Shown: positions 8,852 through 18,416, numbered from the stretch's first letter. The stretch: DNA of 50,831 nt from Pseudovibrio sp. Alg231-02 (GCF_900143565.1 NZ_FREX01000001.1:1-50831); one strand, 5' to 3'. Program-made: numbers and translations. The notes: generated by a model not told the origin, from the sequence alone.

Positions 8852-10501
8852 TTACTCGTGATTGTGATAATACTGGTCGACAGATCGAATTGCCAACGCC
8901 TGAATGGTAAGTGAAGGGGCTTCACCGCCACCGGAACTTGGAAAAATGCTAGCGTCTGTAATCAGCATGTTGGGGTGGTCGTGGCTACGCCCACTTTGAT
9001 CCACCACAGAGTTGAGCGGATCACTCCCCATGCGACAAGTGCCAAAGACATGTGTCGAGGAAAAGAAGTCATAGGTCCCTTGCTCCAACCGCAGTTGCTT
9101 GACACCCGCCTTTGCGATCAGCCTACGACACGTACTTGCCATGAAATTTAACCGCTTTATTTCATTCTCTCCTAACTTAGCATGGATGCGTGGTATTGGA
9201 ATGCCATTTTGATCAGTCTCACTTGGATGAAGGTCTATGAAAGTTTCGCTATTGGGCAGGCTCTCACCAATTGCAGAAACTGCAACGGCTTTTCCGAAGT
9301 ACTTGTGCAGTTGTGCTTTAGCCTCGTGGCTATGCCCTGAGATAAGATGCTGCATATAGGCTATCGGCCCAGTTAAACCCAGATCCTGTACAGAAGAGGT
9401 AAAACGGCAACCACCTATAACATCACGAATTGCATCAGGAGCATTAAAGTCCCAGCAGATAGCATCAGCAGGCAAGCCCATATGCGTGTTTGCGATGTCC
9501 TCTGCAAACCCTGCAGCAGACCAGGCAATGAGTTCCATAAAGTTTTTGCCAACCTGACCAGAAGAGTTAGCAAGCTGCGAATGAAGCAACAAACGAGGTG
9601 TTTGGACTGCACCTGCAGCAAGCACCACTAAGCCTGCTTCAATTACTTCATATTTGCCGTTGTTTGCAAAACGTATTGTTTTGATGTGTCCTGTATCATC
9701 TGCCTCCATGCGAATGACGCTGCTCAAGGGCTTAATGGTAACACAATTGCTTTGCTCTGCTTGCCGAATGAATGTGACATCAGAAGACCCTTTGTCACCG
9801 AGAGGACATCCTCTGCTACAATTTCCGCAATAGTTGCATTGTGGCCGGTTCTCATAAGGGATTGAAAGAGCCGCTCGACTATTGGCCTGCCAATGCATGC
9901 CAAGTTTTGCTCCTGCCTCCACTAGCCTTGTTGCAGCTGGGCTAAAAAGATGGGCAGGTAACGGGAAGGCTGAAGACCTCCAACACTCCTTCTGGTTTTC
10001 TGAACCTGCTACGCCAAGTACCTTTTCCGCAATGACGTAATAAGGCTCCAAGTCATCATAAGTGAGAGGCCAATCAGCACCAACTCCAAAGTCACTAGCC
10101 ATACTAAAAGAACGAGCGTTCAATCTATGTGCCTCACCGACAAAATGTAGTGTACTCCCTCCAATACCCTGTACATGTTCATAACCGGAGCCAAGTGGCC
10201 GGCGAGTGTTCCCGGCTGAGAGGCGGCCTTTTACCGTGTTCCAACTGAAAAGATGTTTGTTTTGCTCTGATACGCGCCCAAGATCCCCAAAGGATACCTG
10301 CCCACGACTCCCTGTTTTGTTTGGAAAGTTATGGCGCTCCCAATCGGGTTGCATAAGTTTGTAGTCAGCAGTCGGATTAAATCTAGGGCCAGCATCCAGC
10401 AGAAGCACTGTTTTGCCGTGGTGTGCAAGTCGCCAAGCAGCAGCCCCGCCACCTGCACCTGCGCCAATGACGATTGCATCATAAGATTGCTTTAAGTCCA
10501 T
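8852..10501 (-). CDS. GMC-family flavoprotein dehydrogenase (gluconate 2-dehydrogenase-like large subunit)
   Basis: A 549-residue FAD-dependent oxidoreductase of the membrane-bound gluconate/alcohol dehydrogenase type. The N-terminus has the dinucleotide-binding signature (VIGAGAGGG, residues 11-19). A cysteine cluster CNYCGNCSRGC lies near residues 220-230, as in these dehydrogenases. The C-terminus has the active-site region STHVFGTCRMG followed by GGGEAPSLTIQ, which closes the FAD site. It would oxidise a sugar, sugar acid or alcohol in the periplasm, with electrons passed to a cytochrome c subunit. It overlaps the small subunit gene by 10 bp, so the two are translationally coupled. It has no Tat signal of its own, so export with the Tat-tagged partner is likely. 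The substrate is not predictable. Confidence 0.9.
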   Translation of the reverse strand: MDLKQSYDAIVIGAGAGGGAAAWRLAHHGKTVLLLDAGPRFNPTADYKLMQPDWERHNFPNKTGSRGQVSFGDLGRVSEQNKHLFSWNTVKGRLSAGNTRRPLGSGYEHVQGIGGSTLHFVGEAHRLNARSFSMASDFGVGADWPLTYDDLEPYYVIAEKVLGVAGSENQKECWRSSAFPLPAHLFSPAATRLVEAGAKLGMHWQANSRAALSIPYENRPQCNYCGNCSRGCPLGDKGSSDVTFIRQAEQSNCVTIKPLSSVIRMEADDTGHIKTIRFANNGKYEVIEAGLVVLAAGAVQTPRLLLHSQLANSSGQVGKNFMELIAWSAAGFAEDIANTHMGLPADAICWDFNAPDAIRDVIGGCRFTSSVQDLGLTGPIAYMQHLISGHSHEAKAQLHKYFGKAVAVSAIGESLPNSETFIDLHPSETDQNGIPIPRIHAKLGENEIKRLNFMASTCRRLIAKAGVKQLRLEQGTYDFFSSTHVFGTCRMGSDPLNSVVDQSGRSHDHPNMLITDASIFPSSGGGEAPSLTIQALAIRSVDQYYHNHE

Positions 10502-11004
10502 GGCGGCGGATAGCCTCTCGGTTGCGGTGCTTCATTCATGGATAGGTGAACACGGGTCTGCGGATTTGCATAATAAAAGTAATACGCAAGGTTTCGTGCA
10601 ACACCATAAAAAATCACATGCGGGAGTAGTTGGTCACTTTGGGCTAACTGATGTAATAGCTGTTGCTGCTGTGCCGAACGCAAACTCAGAAAGGGCATTG
10701 GCTTGAGATCACCTAGCCACTTACAAGTACTTACCATTATTTCACGAAACTTAGAGTAACTTTCTGCGATTATTAGAAATTCATAATGTAGATCAAGGTC
10801 TGTTGCTGAGGGGCCAAATTCGTCAGCTGGAATAATGGCATTTAAGAAAGATGCAAGTGTTGAACTGTCATGTGCAGTTATTTGGTGTTGCGAAAGGGCT
10901 GCCCCTGGCAACGCACAACAAGCTAAAAAGCTTGTAACAAGTTTAAGAGCATCCCTGCGGCGAAGTGAAAAGTAATGCGTTGACGTATTATCGCTCTCTG
11001 ACAC
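10492..11004 (-). CDS. Gluconate 2-dehydrogenase subunit 3-like, Tat-exported small subunit
   Basis: A 170-residue protein with an N-terminal twin-arginine-like signal (SLRRRDALKLV followed by a hydrophobic stretch ending PGAALSQ). The mature part matches the small 'subunit 3' partner of GMC dehydrogenases: ASFLNAIIPADEFGPSATD near the start and a C-terminal YGVARNLAYYFYY segment. It probably escorts the folded flavoprotein through the Tat pathway and anchors it. It is the first gene of a two-gene operon. The usual third gene, for a multihaem cytochrome c subunit, is absent on both sides. Confidence 0.85.
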   Translation of the reverse strand: MSESDNTSTHYFSLRRRDALKLVTSFLACCALPGAALSQHQITAHDSSTLASFLNAIIPADEFGPSATDLDLHYEFLIIAESYSKFREIMVSTCKWLGDLKPMPFLSLRSAQQQQLLHQLAQSDQLLPHVIFYGVARNLAYYFYYANPQTRVHLSMNEAPQPRGYPPPWT

Positions 11005-11501
11005 GATTACCTCATTCGAATCCGGTTACTTGGGTTCAATTGAATACGAGTACAAACAAGTATGCGCTTGTATGCTTAGTATATGAACATGCGGCCACTC
11101 GTTCTGGTTATAGTAGAAAATTTTGCAATTAAAATTACTGGTAGACATTTCGGAAAGAAGCTCACTTACCAGAATTTAGAACGGTTGAATGTCAATATTT
11201 AAAGAGGCGTGGCTACAAGAATTTGATCGTTTTTAAAAATATATGTTGATAACATACAGAAAATAACTCCACCCATTGGCAGTTGTCTGCAGCTCGTTTT
11301 TTCTCATACGTGTCAATCCTGCAGCACAACGATCTGATGATTTGCTCTCATGTTTCAAGCTTGATTTTAATCATCTTTTCTTCGGTTTTTTCACCCACTT
11401 CATTTCGGAATACTCTTTGAGTACTCGTTTAGACAGAGCGTTACATCTGTTTGCGGCATCCATATTAGAAATGCTGCGTTTTAGAGATTCTGGATATTAA
11501 A
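11005..11501 (+). other. Divergent intergenic region between dehydrogenase operon and second autotransporter
   Basis: About 500 bp of AT-rich sequence without a credible gene lies between divergently transcribed units, so it should hold both promoters. No operator could be assigned with confidence. An open frame at 11276-11500 lacks codon bias and a ribosome site and is rejected. Confidence 0.5.
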
Positions 11502-14500
11502 ATGAATTTGAGCGATCTGACAAAGTCACTTTGCATGGGAACGGCATTAACTGGCACAATGCTAATCATCCCTTCCGCATTTGCTGGTGGTGCAATGATT
11601 ATCGATCATGGCGTTCATGAGATTGTAGGAGGTCTCACCCCAACACGACCAAGCCCTTGGGACCTAGGGAATGACGGCTTGGTGGTCGGATCACTAGGTA
11701 ATGGTTATGTCACCGTTCAAGATGGAGGTCATCTCAAGACTACCAGTAGTGCTCTCGGAGAATTTCGAGGTTCAGAGGGAGCAATCACTGTTTCGGGGGA
11801 TGGAGCAACCTGGGAGGATGCCGGAGTTCTCTTCATCGGCCGTGAGGGGACTGGTTCGTTATTGATCGAAGATGGTGGTAGGGTTACTAGTTTAATGAAC
11901 TACATTGGTGAAGTTTCTGGAGGACTAGGTTCTGTCAGAGTTTCTGGAGATGGTTCGATCTGGGAAGCTGGGGAGTTCATCTCCATTGGCGAGTACGGAG
12001 GCAGCGGAGTTCTCCAAGTTTCTGATGGAGGTACTGTAAGAGCTAAAGAGATTTATCTTGGAAGTGCCAATAATACATACCATAACAATCAAAGTGCTGA
12101 TCTTATTATCGGTGGAGGGTTCATCGAAGATCCTGTAACTGGTGATGTGCTTTTATCACAACCAGTTGCTGCGGGTAGATTGGAAACTGATAAAATAGTT
12201 TTCGCGGCACCATCTAGTACGCTTGTTCTGAACCACGTTAATGAAGACTATGAACTCCAGGCCGACTTTAGTGGTCACGGTACGATACTAGCAGCTTCTG
12301 GTGTCTCAACGTTATCAGGCAGCAATTTTGATCCCAGCACTTTTGACATTACAAATCATAATCCTGAAAACGTACACTCCATAAATGTGCTCGGCGGTGT
12401 TCTGAATATCGAAGGTGCCATTTTGGGTGAGATAGGTACAGTCACCTCATCTTCTCATGACACTGCAACAACTAACGTCACTGGAGATTGGTATAATCTG
12501 TCTACTATTGTCGGGATGCCTTTGGCAGTAAACAGTCCGAGCAAAGGTGAGTTGAATGTAACAGAAGGCGGGACTGTTGTGTCCAGGACCACCAATGTCG
12601 CATACGGGCCAAAGAGCGAGGGTACCATAAATGTTTCTGGTAAAAATAATGAAACAAACAAAGCGAGCCGATTAATATCTTACTACAGTTTAGATGTAGC
12701 CAGTAATACTCCCACTTATGAGGCGGGTAAAGGCAACCTCAAAATTACTGCGGGGGGGCAGGTGGATGTAGGCAATTTTGTCTTTATTGGGGAACGTGCC
12801 TACCATAATGAAATTACCAATGTAGTGACAAAAGGCATTGGGGGCGTCAGCGTAGATGGAGAAGGATCGGCTCTGAACGTCGGCGTGCGTTTCCCAGATT
12901 ATGACCCCTCACAGCACCCAACTTCTATGAAGGTGTATAATGGTTTCTTGTCAGTCTCTAACGGAGCGAGTGTGAACGCACCCTTTATCTCACTTGGTTC
13001 TACTAATAGTCATGGCATTTCAACAAGCGGTAAGCTTATCGTAGGTGCGGCTGTCGGTGAGGCCGCCATTGCGCCGGGTTACATAAACATCCAAGATATT
13101 TTTTTCGAAAGCAGCAGCAGCGCCCTGATATTTAATCATAATATCATAGGAGATCAGCAGTATGAATTTAGCGCTAATCTAAATGGAAATGATATACATA
13201 TTGAGCAGTACGCTGGGAACACCTATCTGTCCGGAGATAACTCAGGCGCAGTGGGTACGTTAAGGCTTGAGGGAGGTCTGCTCGCATTTGATAGTGGCCA
13301 GTTTAATATTCAAAGTGGAGCAGCTGTTATCGACAGCACGCTCATTGTTGGTACAAGTAGTGATAAAAAGAGCGCCTCTATCGGTTCTGATATTGAACTT
13401 GGATCAGGCGGCTTCCTTGGTGGTCATGGCATAATTGCTGGCAGTGTCATTAACAACGGCGGGATAGTTGGTCCTGGTAACTCCATAGGCAATCTGACAG
13501 TTGAGCAGAACTATTCGGGCAAGGGTACATTGGAGATTGAAGTTGCTTCAACCCCGGTAGCAGATAGTTTTGATGTAACCGCAGACCAGCTGAAGGTTAA
13601 TGGGGCTGCTGACTTCAGTCAGACAACCCTCAGCCTTCTGTTTTCTCCACAAGTAGCATCTGGCTGGTCGTTTGACCCCATTGAACCGATGATAATTGTA
13701 GATCTTGCAGGTGATGTGCATGCTGCCAATCACGAGTTTATGGCGGTAATGGATGATCTACTCTTCATGGACACCGCCCTCGATTATACGAGCGGAGATG
13801 GCAACGATATCGAATTATCTCTGGTCCGTAATGACATCGATTTCGAAGAGCAAGCGATCACGAAAAACCAACGAGCTACTGCGAAAGCGCTCGCAAGCAT
13901 CAGGAAAGACACCGACCTTTTCAGGTCTGTGGTTATGAACGTTTCAGATGAGGCAACCGCTCGTGAGTTGTTTGAACAATTTTCTGGCGAAGGTAGTGCA
14001 AGTATCCGCAATGCATTGTTAGAGGACACGCTTATAATTCGTCAGGCAATCTCTGCACGTACGCAAGCTTCCAAATCTGCCCTCGCCTCAGGAGGCACTC
14101 AAAATGCCACGCACGCAGGCTACAGCTTCTGGTCGCAAGGCTATGGCCATTGGGGCAATCAAGACGGAACTGTTGAAGTCTCGGGAGCGACAACAGTTGG
14201 AGGCGGACTGCTCATCGGTGTTGATAGTTATGTTTCCTCAGATTTGCAGATTGGCGCCTTAGCTGGATTTGGAAGTTCCTTCACTAAAGTGGGTGATCTT
14301 AACACATCTGCAGAGGTGGACAGTTACACCCTCGGTGGTTATGGGGACTACGCTTGGGACAAGCTAAGCGTGAGTGCAGGTCTTATCAATACTTGGAATC
14401 AAGCAGCTGTAACCCGTCAGCTTAATGTTAACAATGGCCAACTAAGCGATGAGCTGTCATCCAGACAGAATATAAATGCCTTTCAGGGTTTCGCTGAGGT

Positions 14501-14945
14501 CGGTTATGGTATCGAGTTTGAAGCCACCAAGCTACAACCATTCATGGGTGCAGCCGTTGTCAATGTTTTCTCTGATGGCTTCACTGAGAGCGGGCAGGTT
14601 GCGGCTCTGAAAGCTGAAACTCAGAGCAGTACTATTTATTTTGCGACACTGGGGTTACGCGGACAGACAAGTTTCAATCTGAATGAAACTTCAATTTCAA
14701 CTTATGGTCTTGTCGCTTGGCAGCACGCTTCAACGGACGGCGTCAAACTTGAACAATCCTTTGTCCAGGGTAGTGATAGCTTCGCCGTTATTGGCTCGCC
14801 CTTGGCACAAGATCAAGCGTTGTTAGAAGCTGGGGTTTCCATAGGCTTTGGGCAGGATACGCAACTCGGACTTCACTATGCTGGCCAATTTGCTGCTTCC
14901 ACTCACAATCATGGCGTGAATGCGCGCTTGGATTGGAAGTTCTAG
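11502..14945 (+). CDS. Second autotransporter, paralogue of the first
   Basis: The 1147-residue product has a clear signal peptide (residues 1-28, ending IIPSAFA), a passenger, and a C-terminal barrel from about residue 872 ending in LDWKF. The passenger shares the modules of the first autotransporter, for example GTGSLLIEDGGRVTS, VSGDGSIWE, and a short version of the NFNHTD-type block (LVLNHVNEDYELQ). An INNGGIVGPGNSIGNL motif precedes the linker. The barrel also follows the order of the first protein (FWxxGxGxWG ... QPFMGAAVVNV). Its third positions are more AT-rich than those of the first autotransporter, so the two copies are old or were acquired separately. A short perfect hairpin follows. 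The ligand is unknown. Confidence 0.92.
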   Translation: MNLSDLTKSLCMGTALTGTMLIIPSAFAGGAMIIDHGVHEIVGGLTPTRPSPWDLGNDGLVVGSLGNGYVTVQDGGHLKTTSSALGEFRGSEGAITVSGDGATWEDAGVLFIGREGTGSLLIEDGGRVTSLMNYIGEVSGGLGSVRVSGDGSIWEAGEFISIGEYGGSGVLQVSDGGTVRAKEIYLGSANNTYHNNQSADLIIGGGFIEDPVTGDVLLSQPVAAGRLETDKIVFAAPSSTLVLNHVNEDYELQADFSGHGTILAASGVSTLSGSNFDPSTFDITNHNPENVHSINVLGGVLNIEGAILGEIGTVTSSSHDTATTNVTGDWYNLSTIVGMPLAVNSPSKGELNVTEGGTVVSRTTNVAYGPKSEGTINVSGKNNETNKASRLISYYSLDVASNTPTYEAGKGNLKITAGGQVDVGNFVFIGERAYHNEITNVVTKGIGGVSVDGEGSALNVGVRFPDYDPSQHPTSMKVYNGFLSVSNGASVNAPFISLGSTNSHGISTSGKLIVGAAVGEAAIAPGYINIQDIFFESSSSALIFNHNIIGDQQYEFSANLNGNDIHIEQYAGNTYLSGDNSGAVGTLRLEGGLLAFDSGQFNIQSGAAVIDSTLIVGTSSDKKSASIGSDIELGSGGFLGGHGIIAGSVINNGGIVGPGNSIGNLTVEQNYSGKGTLEIEVASTPVADSFDVTADQLKVNGAADFSQTTLSLLFSPQVASGWSFDPIEPMIIVDLAGDVHAANHEFMAVMDDLLFMDTALDYTSGDGNDIELSLVRNDIDFEEQAITKNQRATAKALASIRKDTDLFRSVVMNVSDEATARELFEQFSGEGSASIRNALLEDTLIIRQAISARTQASKSALASGGTQNATHAGYSFWSQGYGHWGNQDGTVEVSGATTVGGGLLIGVDSYVSSDLQIGALAGFGSSFTKVGDLNTSAEVDSYTLGGYGDYAWDKLSVSAGLINTWNQAAVTRQLNVNNGQLSDELSSRQNINAFQGFAEVGYGIEFEATKLQPFMGAAVVNVFSDGFTESGQVAALKAETQSSTIYFATLGLRGQTSFNLNETSISTYGLVAWQHASTDGVKLEQSFVQGSDSFAVIGSPLAQDQALLEAGVSIGFGQDTQLGLHYAGQFAASTHNHGVNARLDWKF

Positions 14946-14984
14946 TGTGATGTCAATCAGATATTGAGAGCGATTTAACCAAAC

Positions 14985-15006
14985 CTGCCTTAGCCAAATA
15001 AGGCAG
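14985..15006 (+). terminator. Hairpin after the second autotransporter
   Basis: A perfect 8-bp stem CTGCCTTA/TAAGGCAG (14985-14992 and 14999-15006) with a 6-nt loop, 40 bp after the stop codon. There is no T-run. The following stretch to 15322 has no gene I can support. Confidence 0.5.
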
Positions 15007-15322
15007 CCCTTCGGGTGGTATTTTGACCACTTTGAAGAAATCTTTCGGTAGAGCTGTGCAGCCAAAAAAGCACCTGTTCGTAGAGATCTCAAAAAATGTC
15101 ATGCAGACAGAACAACAGCCGGTATTGGCAAAAAAGTGAACACTTTTTGCCATGAGAGATTGCTGCCGCAGATCGAAAAGTTGAAGCACAGTGCTTTGCT
15201 TCAAAGTGACACAAAGTCTGGTATCCGGGAAGGACACATCCGTTTACTATATTTTGCAGGATGTATACATCTGAAGTATTCTTGGGCTAATCGCAAGGAC
15301 AACACCTTCCAAGAGGATAAGA

Positions 15323-15850
15323 ATGCGGGAGTTAGAAGTATTCGATGACGTGAATTTTCGACTTCTTCGTTTAGCAGCTCGGATTAAAACTGAACCGACG
15401 AAGAGGCACAAAAATCCACGGTCCCATGAGGTTGTTTCGATCATCAATCAACTGATGAACCAAGGAAATTACGTCGAAGAGTTTGCTCATCTTGAGGATC
15501 CGGACGTAAGCTATTACGAGCTACAGCCATGGCTAGAAAAATTCTTGTTAAGGTTAAACTGGCGAGTTCTGAGCAATGAAGAAGAATTTCGTTTTTTAAC
15601 TGCGCTTTATGCCACCATCGGTAAAACAAGCGACTTGCATGCTTGTTACGCTATAATCTGATGGATGGAAGAAGTTGGTGGCGAACTGGATCACAAACTC
15701 AATCAGAAATTCGTGGCTGATAGTATCGGGGCCGAGCGGATCTACGGCTGCTACTACTCTTACTCAGAGATCACCGATGGAGATCTTATCCCTAGCGTAA
15801 AAGACCCGACTGCTCATAACTGGGTGTTGGAGGGGGAAATCGTCCAATAA
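15323..15850 (+). pseudogene. Unknown gene interrupted by an in-frame TGA
   Basis: An ATG with a good ribosome site (AGAGG) opens a 112-codon frame (starts MRELEVFDDVNFRLL). It ends at a TGA at 15659-15661. The same frame then continues without a break (WMEEVGGELDH ... NWVLEGEIVQ) to TAA at 15848-15850. Together they would make a soluble protein of about 175 residues. I do not recognise the family. The simplest reading is a nonsense mutation (TGG to TGA or similar). Alternatives are two separate small genes or readthrough. Nothing supports selenocysteine. Confidence 0.5.
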
Positions 15851-16071
15851 CAGTTTTTGCAGATTGGGTAGCCCACCATCCAAATGATTTTGAACGTTGT
15901 CGGCCGTTAATGAGGAACTCTTGAGCAATCTTGCAGCATTGTGGCAATAAAAACACACCTGTCTTTTAGCGATGGAAACTATGGCCCTTTTTCGTTTCTA
16001 GCGCTCACGTATTTGTGTGCGGTGAAGGGGGCCGAAACAGAGGTTTTATCTTAATCATTAAAACCTGCTGC

Positions 16072-16102
16072 AACCCTTGATGGAACCGTCTGAAAGTCCG
16101 GT
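16072..16102 (+). repeat. Left copy of a direct repeat flanking the resolvase-like gene
   Basis: An imperfect repeat of about 30 bp. The core TGATGGAA-CG-TGAAAGTCCGG also appears at 17053-17086 as TGATGGAA-CG-CGAAAGTCCGG. Both copies begin AACCC and lie on the same strand. The surrounding 15851-16416 is otherwise without a credible gene. Confidence 0.6.
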
Positions 16103-16416
16103 TCTGGCCCGACGCATCCTGACGTAGCCATACTCATTTCCAGTTCTCTACGCCGCAGCGAACGTCAGCAAAGTCCAGACTTCAATTATGAAATCGAACT
16201 GCGTTGACAGGCAACTTCGGATCATTGGGCGTCATTTCAATATGAGGCTCTATTACTCACAGACCATACCTCTATTTGCTCTATAGTGCCGCAAACGCAC
16301 TCGGGCATTTAAAATGGATAATGTCGGAAAATAGGTAATTGCAATCTTTTAATACGCACTAATGAAGTGTAGTAAAATATTTGAAATTGATTTTTTCCTA
16401 CACCTGGGTATTCGAA

Positions 16417-17031
16417 ATGATACGTGGCTATATAAGAACCGACAAAAACGAACACACCAGAGATGACCAGATGGAAGAGTTGCGAGCCGCAAACTGCGAA
16501 ACCTTCCGTGTTGATGATGGAATTTCGCGGCGCGCCTTCCGGAAGCCTGGGCTTGATAGGCTGATGCAAGAGGCTGTTGCGGGTGATGTGTTGGTGTTTT
16601 GCTCTTTGGACCGTATCGCGGAATATCAACGTGATATCGCTGAATTCTTCGCTAAATGTCAAGTGCTCGGCGTTGATGTGGTGGTTCTTCGTGAAGGACT
16701 AAACACACTAGAAAACCCTATTGTGTTTCAGGTTATGGCGGCGTTTGTTGGCTTCGCTCGCGGGCTGGATGATGAGCGGCGGGCATTGGCGATTGAGAAG
16801 GCGAAGAGGAAGCAGGGGCGACCGTCTAAACTGAACGAAGAGCAGCAGCATGAAGCTGTTGAAATGAAGGCTTCAGGCAAGACCATCTCACAGATAGCGG
16901 CAACCTTCAGCGTTTCACGTGCCACGATTTACAGTTTGTTAGAGCCGAAGACAACGACACTCGATGCCTTCGCCAATATCCCCCGTGATGAGTTGCGGGA
17001 AATAATGTTTGGGAAGAGGGAGCAAAATTAA
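16417..17031 (+). CDS. Serine-recombinase-like protein lacking the catalytic serine
   Basis: A 204-residue protein with resolvase/invertase architecture. Residues 1-125 form the resolvase-like domain (MIRGYIRTD at the start, then FRKPGLDRLM and DVLVFCSLDRI). A long helix contains LDDERRALAIEKAKRKQGRPSKL, and a C-terminal helix-turn-helix follows (GKTISQIAATFSVSRATIY). In active relatives the first motif reads YxRVS, with serine as the nucleophile. Here it reads YIRTD, and the LDRLGR motif reads LDRIAE, so a second active-site arginine is also gone. It is probably not catalytic and may act as a DNA-binding regulator. The ATG at 16417 is preferred over the upstream TTG because homology begins there. 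Direct repeats flank the gene. Confidence 0.8.
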   Translation: MIRGYIRTDKNEHTRDDQMEELRAANCETFRVDDGISRRAFRKPGLDRLMQEAVAGDVLVFCSLDRIAEYQRDIAEFFAKCQVLGVDVVVLREGLNTLENPIVFQVMAAFVGFARGLDDERRALAIEKAKRKQGRPSKLNEEQQHEAVEMKASGKTISQIAATFSVSRATIYSLLEPKTTTLDAFANIPRDELREIMFGKREQN

Positions 17032-17052
17032 GCCCGCCATTCAAATCAGATC

Positions 17053-17086
17053 AACCCATGATGGAAACGCCCGAAAGTCCGGGGTT
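17053..17086 (+). repeat. Right copy of the direct repeat flanking the resolvase-like gene
   Basis: Partner of the copy at 16072-16102, starting 21 bp after the stop codon of the recombinase-like gene. It may be a binding site for that protein or a mark of duplication or insertion. Confidence 0.6.
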
Positions 17087-17370
17087 GTTTAGGTTTCTAT
17101 GGCCCTCAGTGTCATAGTTGGCACTATTACTTTGGTTTGATTGGTAATTGGACACGCCCCTGATGGGTCAGGCCAGTCAACGCGCCTCTCGGCGCTTACA
17201 GAGCCAAACTACCACACCACTAAGCGCGGCAAAGGAGCCGCGTTGTCTCTTCCAGAGCCACCACAGCACCAAGCCTTGCTAAGTGCCTTAGGCAGTCTGT
17301 CTCTGCCATACGGTGACTGTCCTTCGTGCAGGGTTGCACCTTCTTCTTTCTTTTTCTGTCGTTTTGATCT

Positions 17371-17546
17371 GAGGGGTAGCTGCAAGGGCTCACGCCCTCA
17401 CGAAAGCTAGTTCGTCGCTCCCCTGCCCACAATCTTCCTCACCTGGCGGCTCCGGGAGATCATGGACAGCCTCTCTTCTCACCAGCTCCCGCACACCCGT
17501 TTTTTAGACAGGAAAAATGAAACGGACCTCACAGGGAGCAAGAACA
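17371..17546 (+). promoter_or_regulatory. Structured leader, copy A, upstream of the methyltransferase
   Basis: About 176 bp that align along their length with 19737-19916. Conserved hairpins keep their pairing although the bases or loops differ: AGGGC-tcac-GCCCT here against AGGGC-ttc-GCCCT in copy B, and CGAA-agctag-TTCG here against CGA-gagctaga-TCG. More hairpins lie just upstream, such as CGCGGC/GCCGCG at 17225-17242. It may be a promoter, an untranslated leader, or a single-strand promoter. Confidence 0.7.
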
Positions 17547-18416
17547 ATGGCTAAACTCACCAAAGCAGAAGCAAAGCGCCACGCACAAGCAGTGGACCTC
17601 CTTAACAAAGACGTGCTCACCGAGAACGACAAGGATTTTGTTTTTCAAAACTGGCATGAAGGTGCTGAGTTTGAAAACGGCTCCCGTGGTGCGTTTTTCA
17701 CGCCTTGGGATCTGGCTTTTGATTTCTCATTTGACTGTGGCGGCCACCGGATCATTGATCTTTGTGCCGGCATTGGAATGCTGTCTTTTGCAGTCTACCA
17801 CCGCTTGAAAGAGCGCAACAGCAGAGCACCGGAAATCGTATGCATTGAACGCAACCCCGCTTATGTGGCCGTTGGAAAGAAACTGCTTCCTGAGGCGACC
17901 TGGATTTGTGCTGATGTGTTTGAGTGGGAAGAGCTCAACCTTGGCCGGTTTGATCAGGCGATCAGCAACCCGCCCTTTGGCAAGGTGCCGCGCTCAGGCA
18001 ATGGCCCAAGCTATAAAGGCGGACTGTTTGAGCACCATGTCATAGATATTGCCTCAAAACTTGCAGATGAGGGGACATTTATCATTCCCCAGAATTCCGC
18101 CAGCTTTGCTTATTCTGGGGTGCAGTGCCATCGCCAGACACCAACCAGCGCAGGCGGCAAGTTTGCAGCTAAACAGGGTTTTGAAATGACGGCCGGTGTG
18201 GGGATTGATACCGCCGTCTACCGCAAAAGCTGGAAAGGTGTTTCCCCGCTGTGTGAGGTGGCCCTGATCGACTTTTCACCGTGTCCGGTAGAGGAAGTCC
18301 AGCTCACTACCACACCAGTTCCAGCACCTCCTGTTGTGCCCGTGGAGCCGGTTTGCCTTCCTCCTCTTGCCGCACTCTCCAACGCGGCCCCAACCGCTCA
18401 ACTCTCCCTCTTTTGA
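17547..18416 (+). CDS. Plasmid DNA adenine methyltransferase with C-terminal beta-clamp motif
   Basis: A 289-residue SAM-dependent methyltransferase. The SAM-binding motif DLCAGIGMLSF is at residues 71-81. The catalytic motif NPPF, typical of N6-adenine methyltransferases, is at 141-144. The last five residues, QLSLF, match the sliding-clamp-binding consensus QL(S/D)LF and follow a proline-rich linker. It has no clear target-recognition domain and no restriction partner nearby. It probably methylates plasmid DNA as it is replicated, which would protect it from host restriction. The ATG at 17547 has AGGGAG in front and is preferred over 17517. It sits behind structured leader A and heads a set of small plasmid genes. 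Confidence 0.85.
   Translation: MAKLTKAEAKRHAQAVDLLNKDVLTENDKDFVFQNWHEGAEFENGSRGAFFTPWDLAFDFSFDCGGHRIIDLCAGIGMLSFAVYHRLKERNSRAPEIVCIERNPAYVAVGKKLLPEATWICADVFEWEELNLGRFDQAISNPPFGKVPRSGNGPSYKGGLFEHHVIDIASKLADEGTFIIPQNSASFAYSGVQCHRQTPTSAGGKFAAKQGFEMTAGVGIDTAVYRKSWKGVSPLCEVALIDFSPCPVEEVQLTTTPVPAPPVVPVEPVCLPPLAALSNAAPTAQLSLF

Noticed and set aside
15659-15661. Selenocysteine codon
   Set aside because: No selenoprotein family is recognised and no stem-loop of the SECIS type is evident after the TGA.
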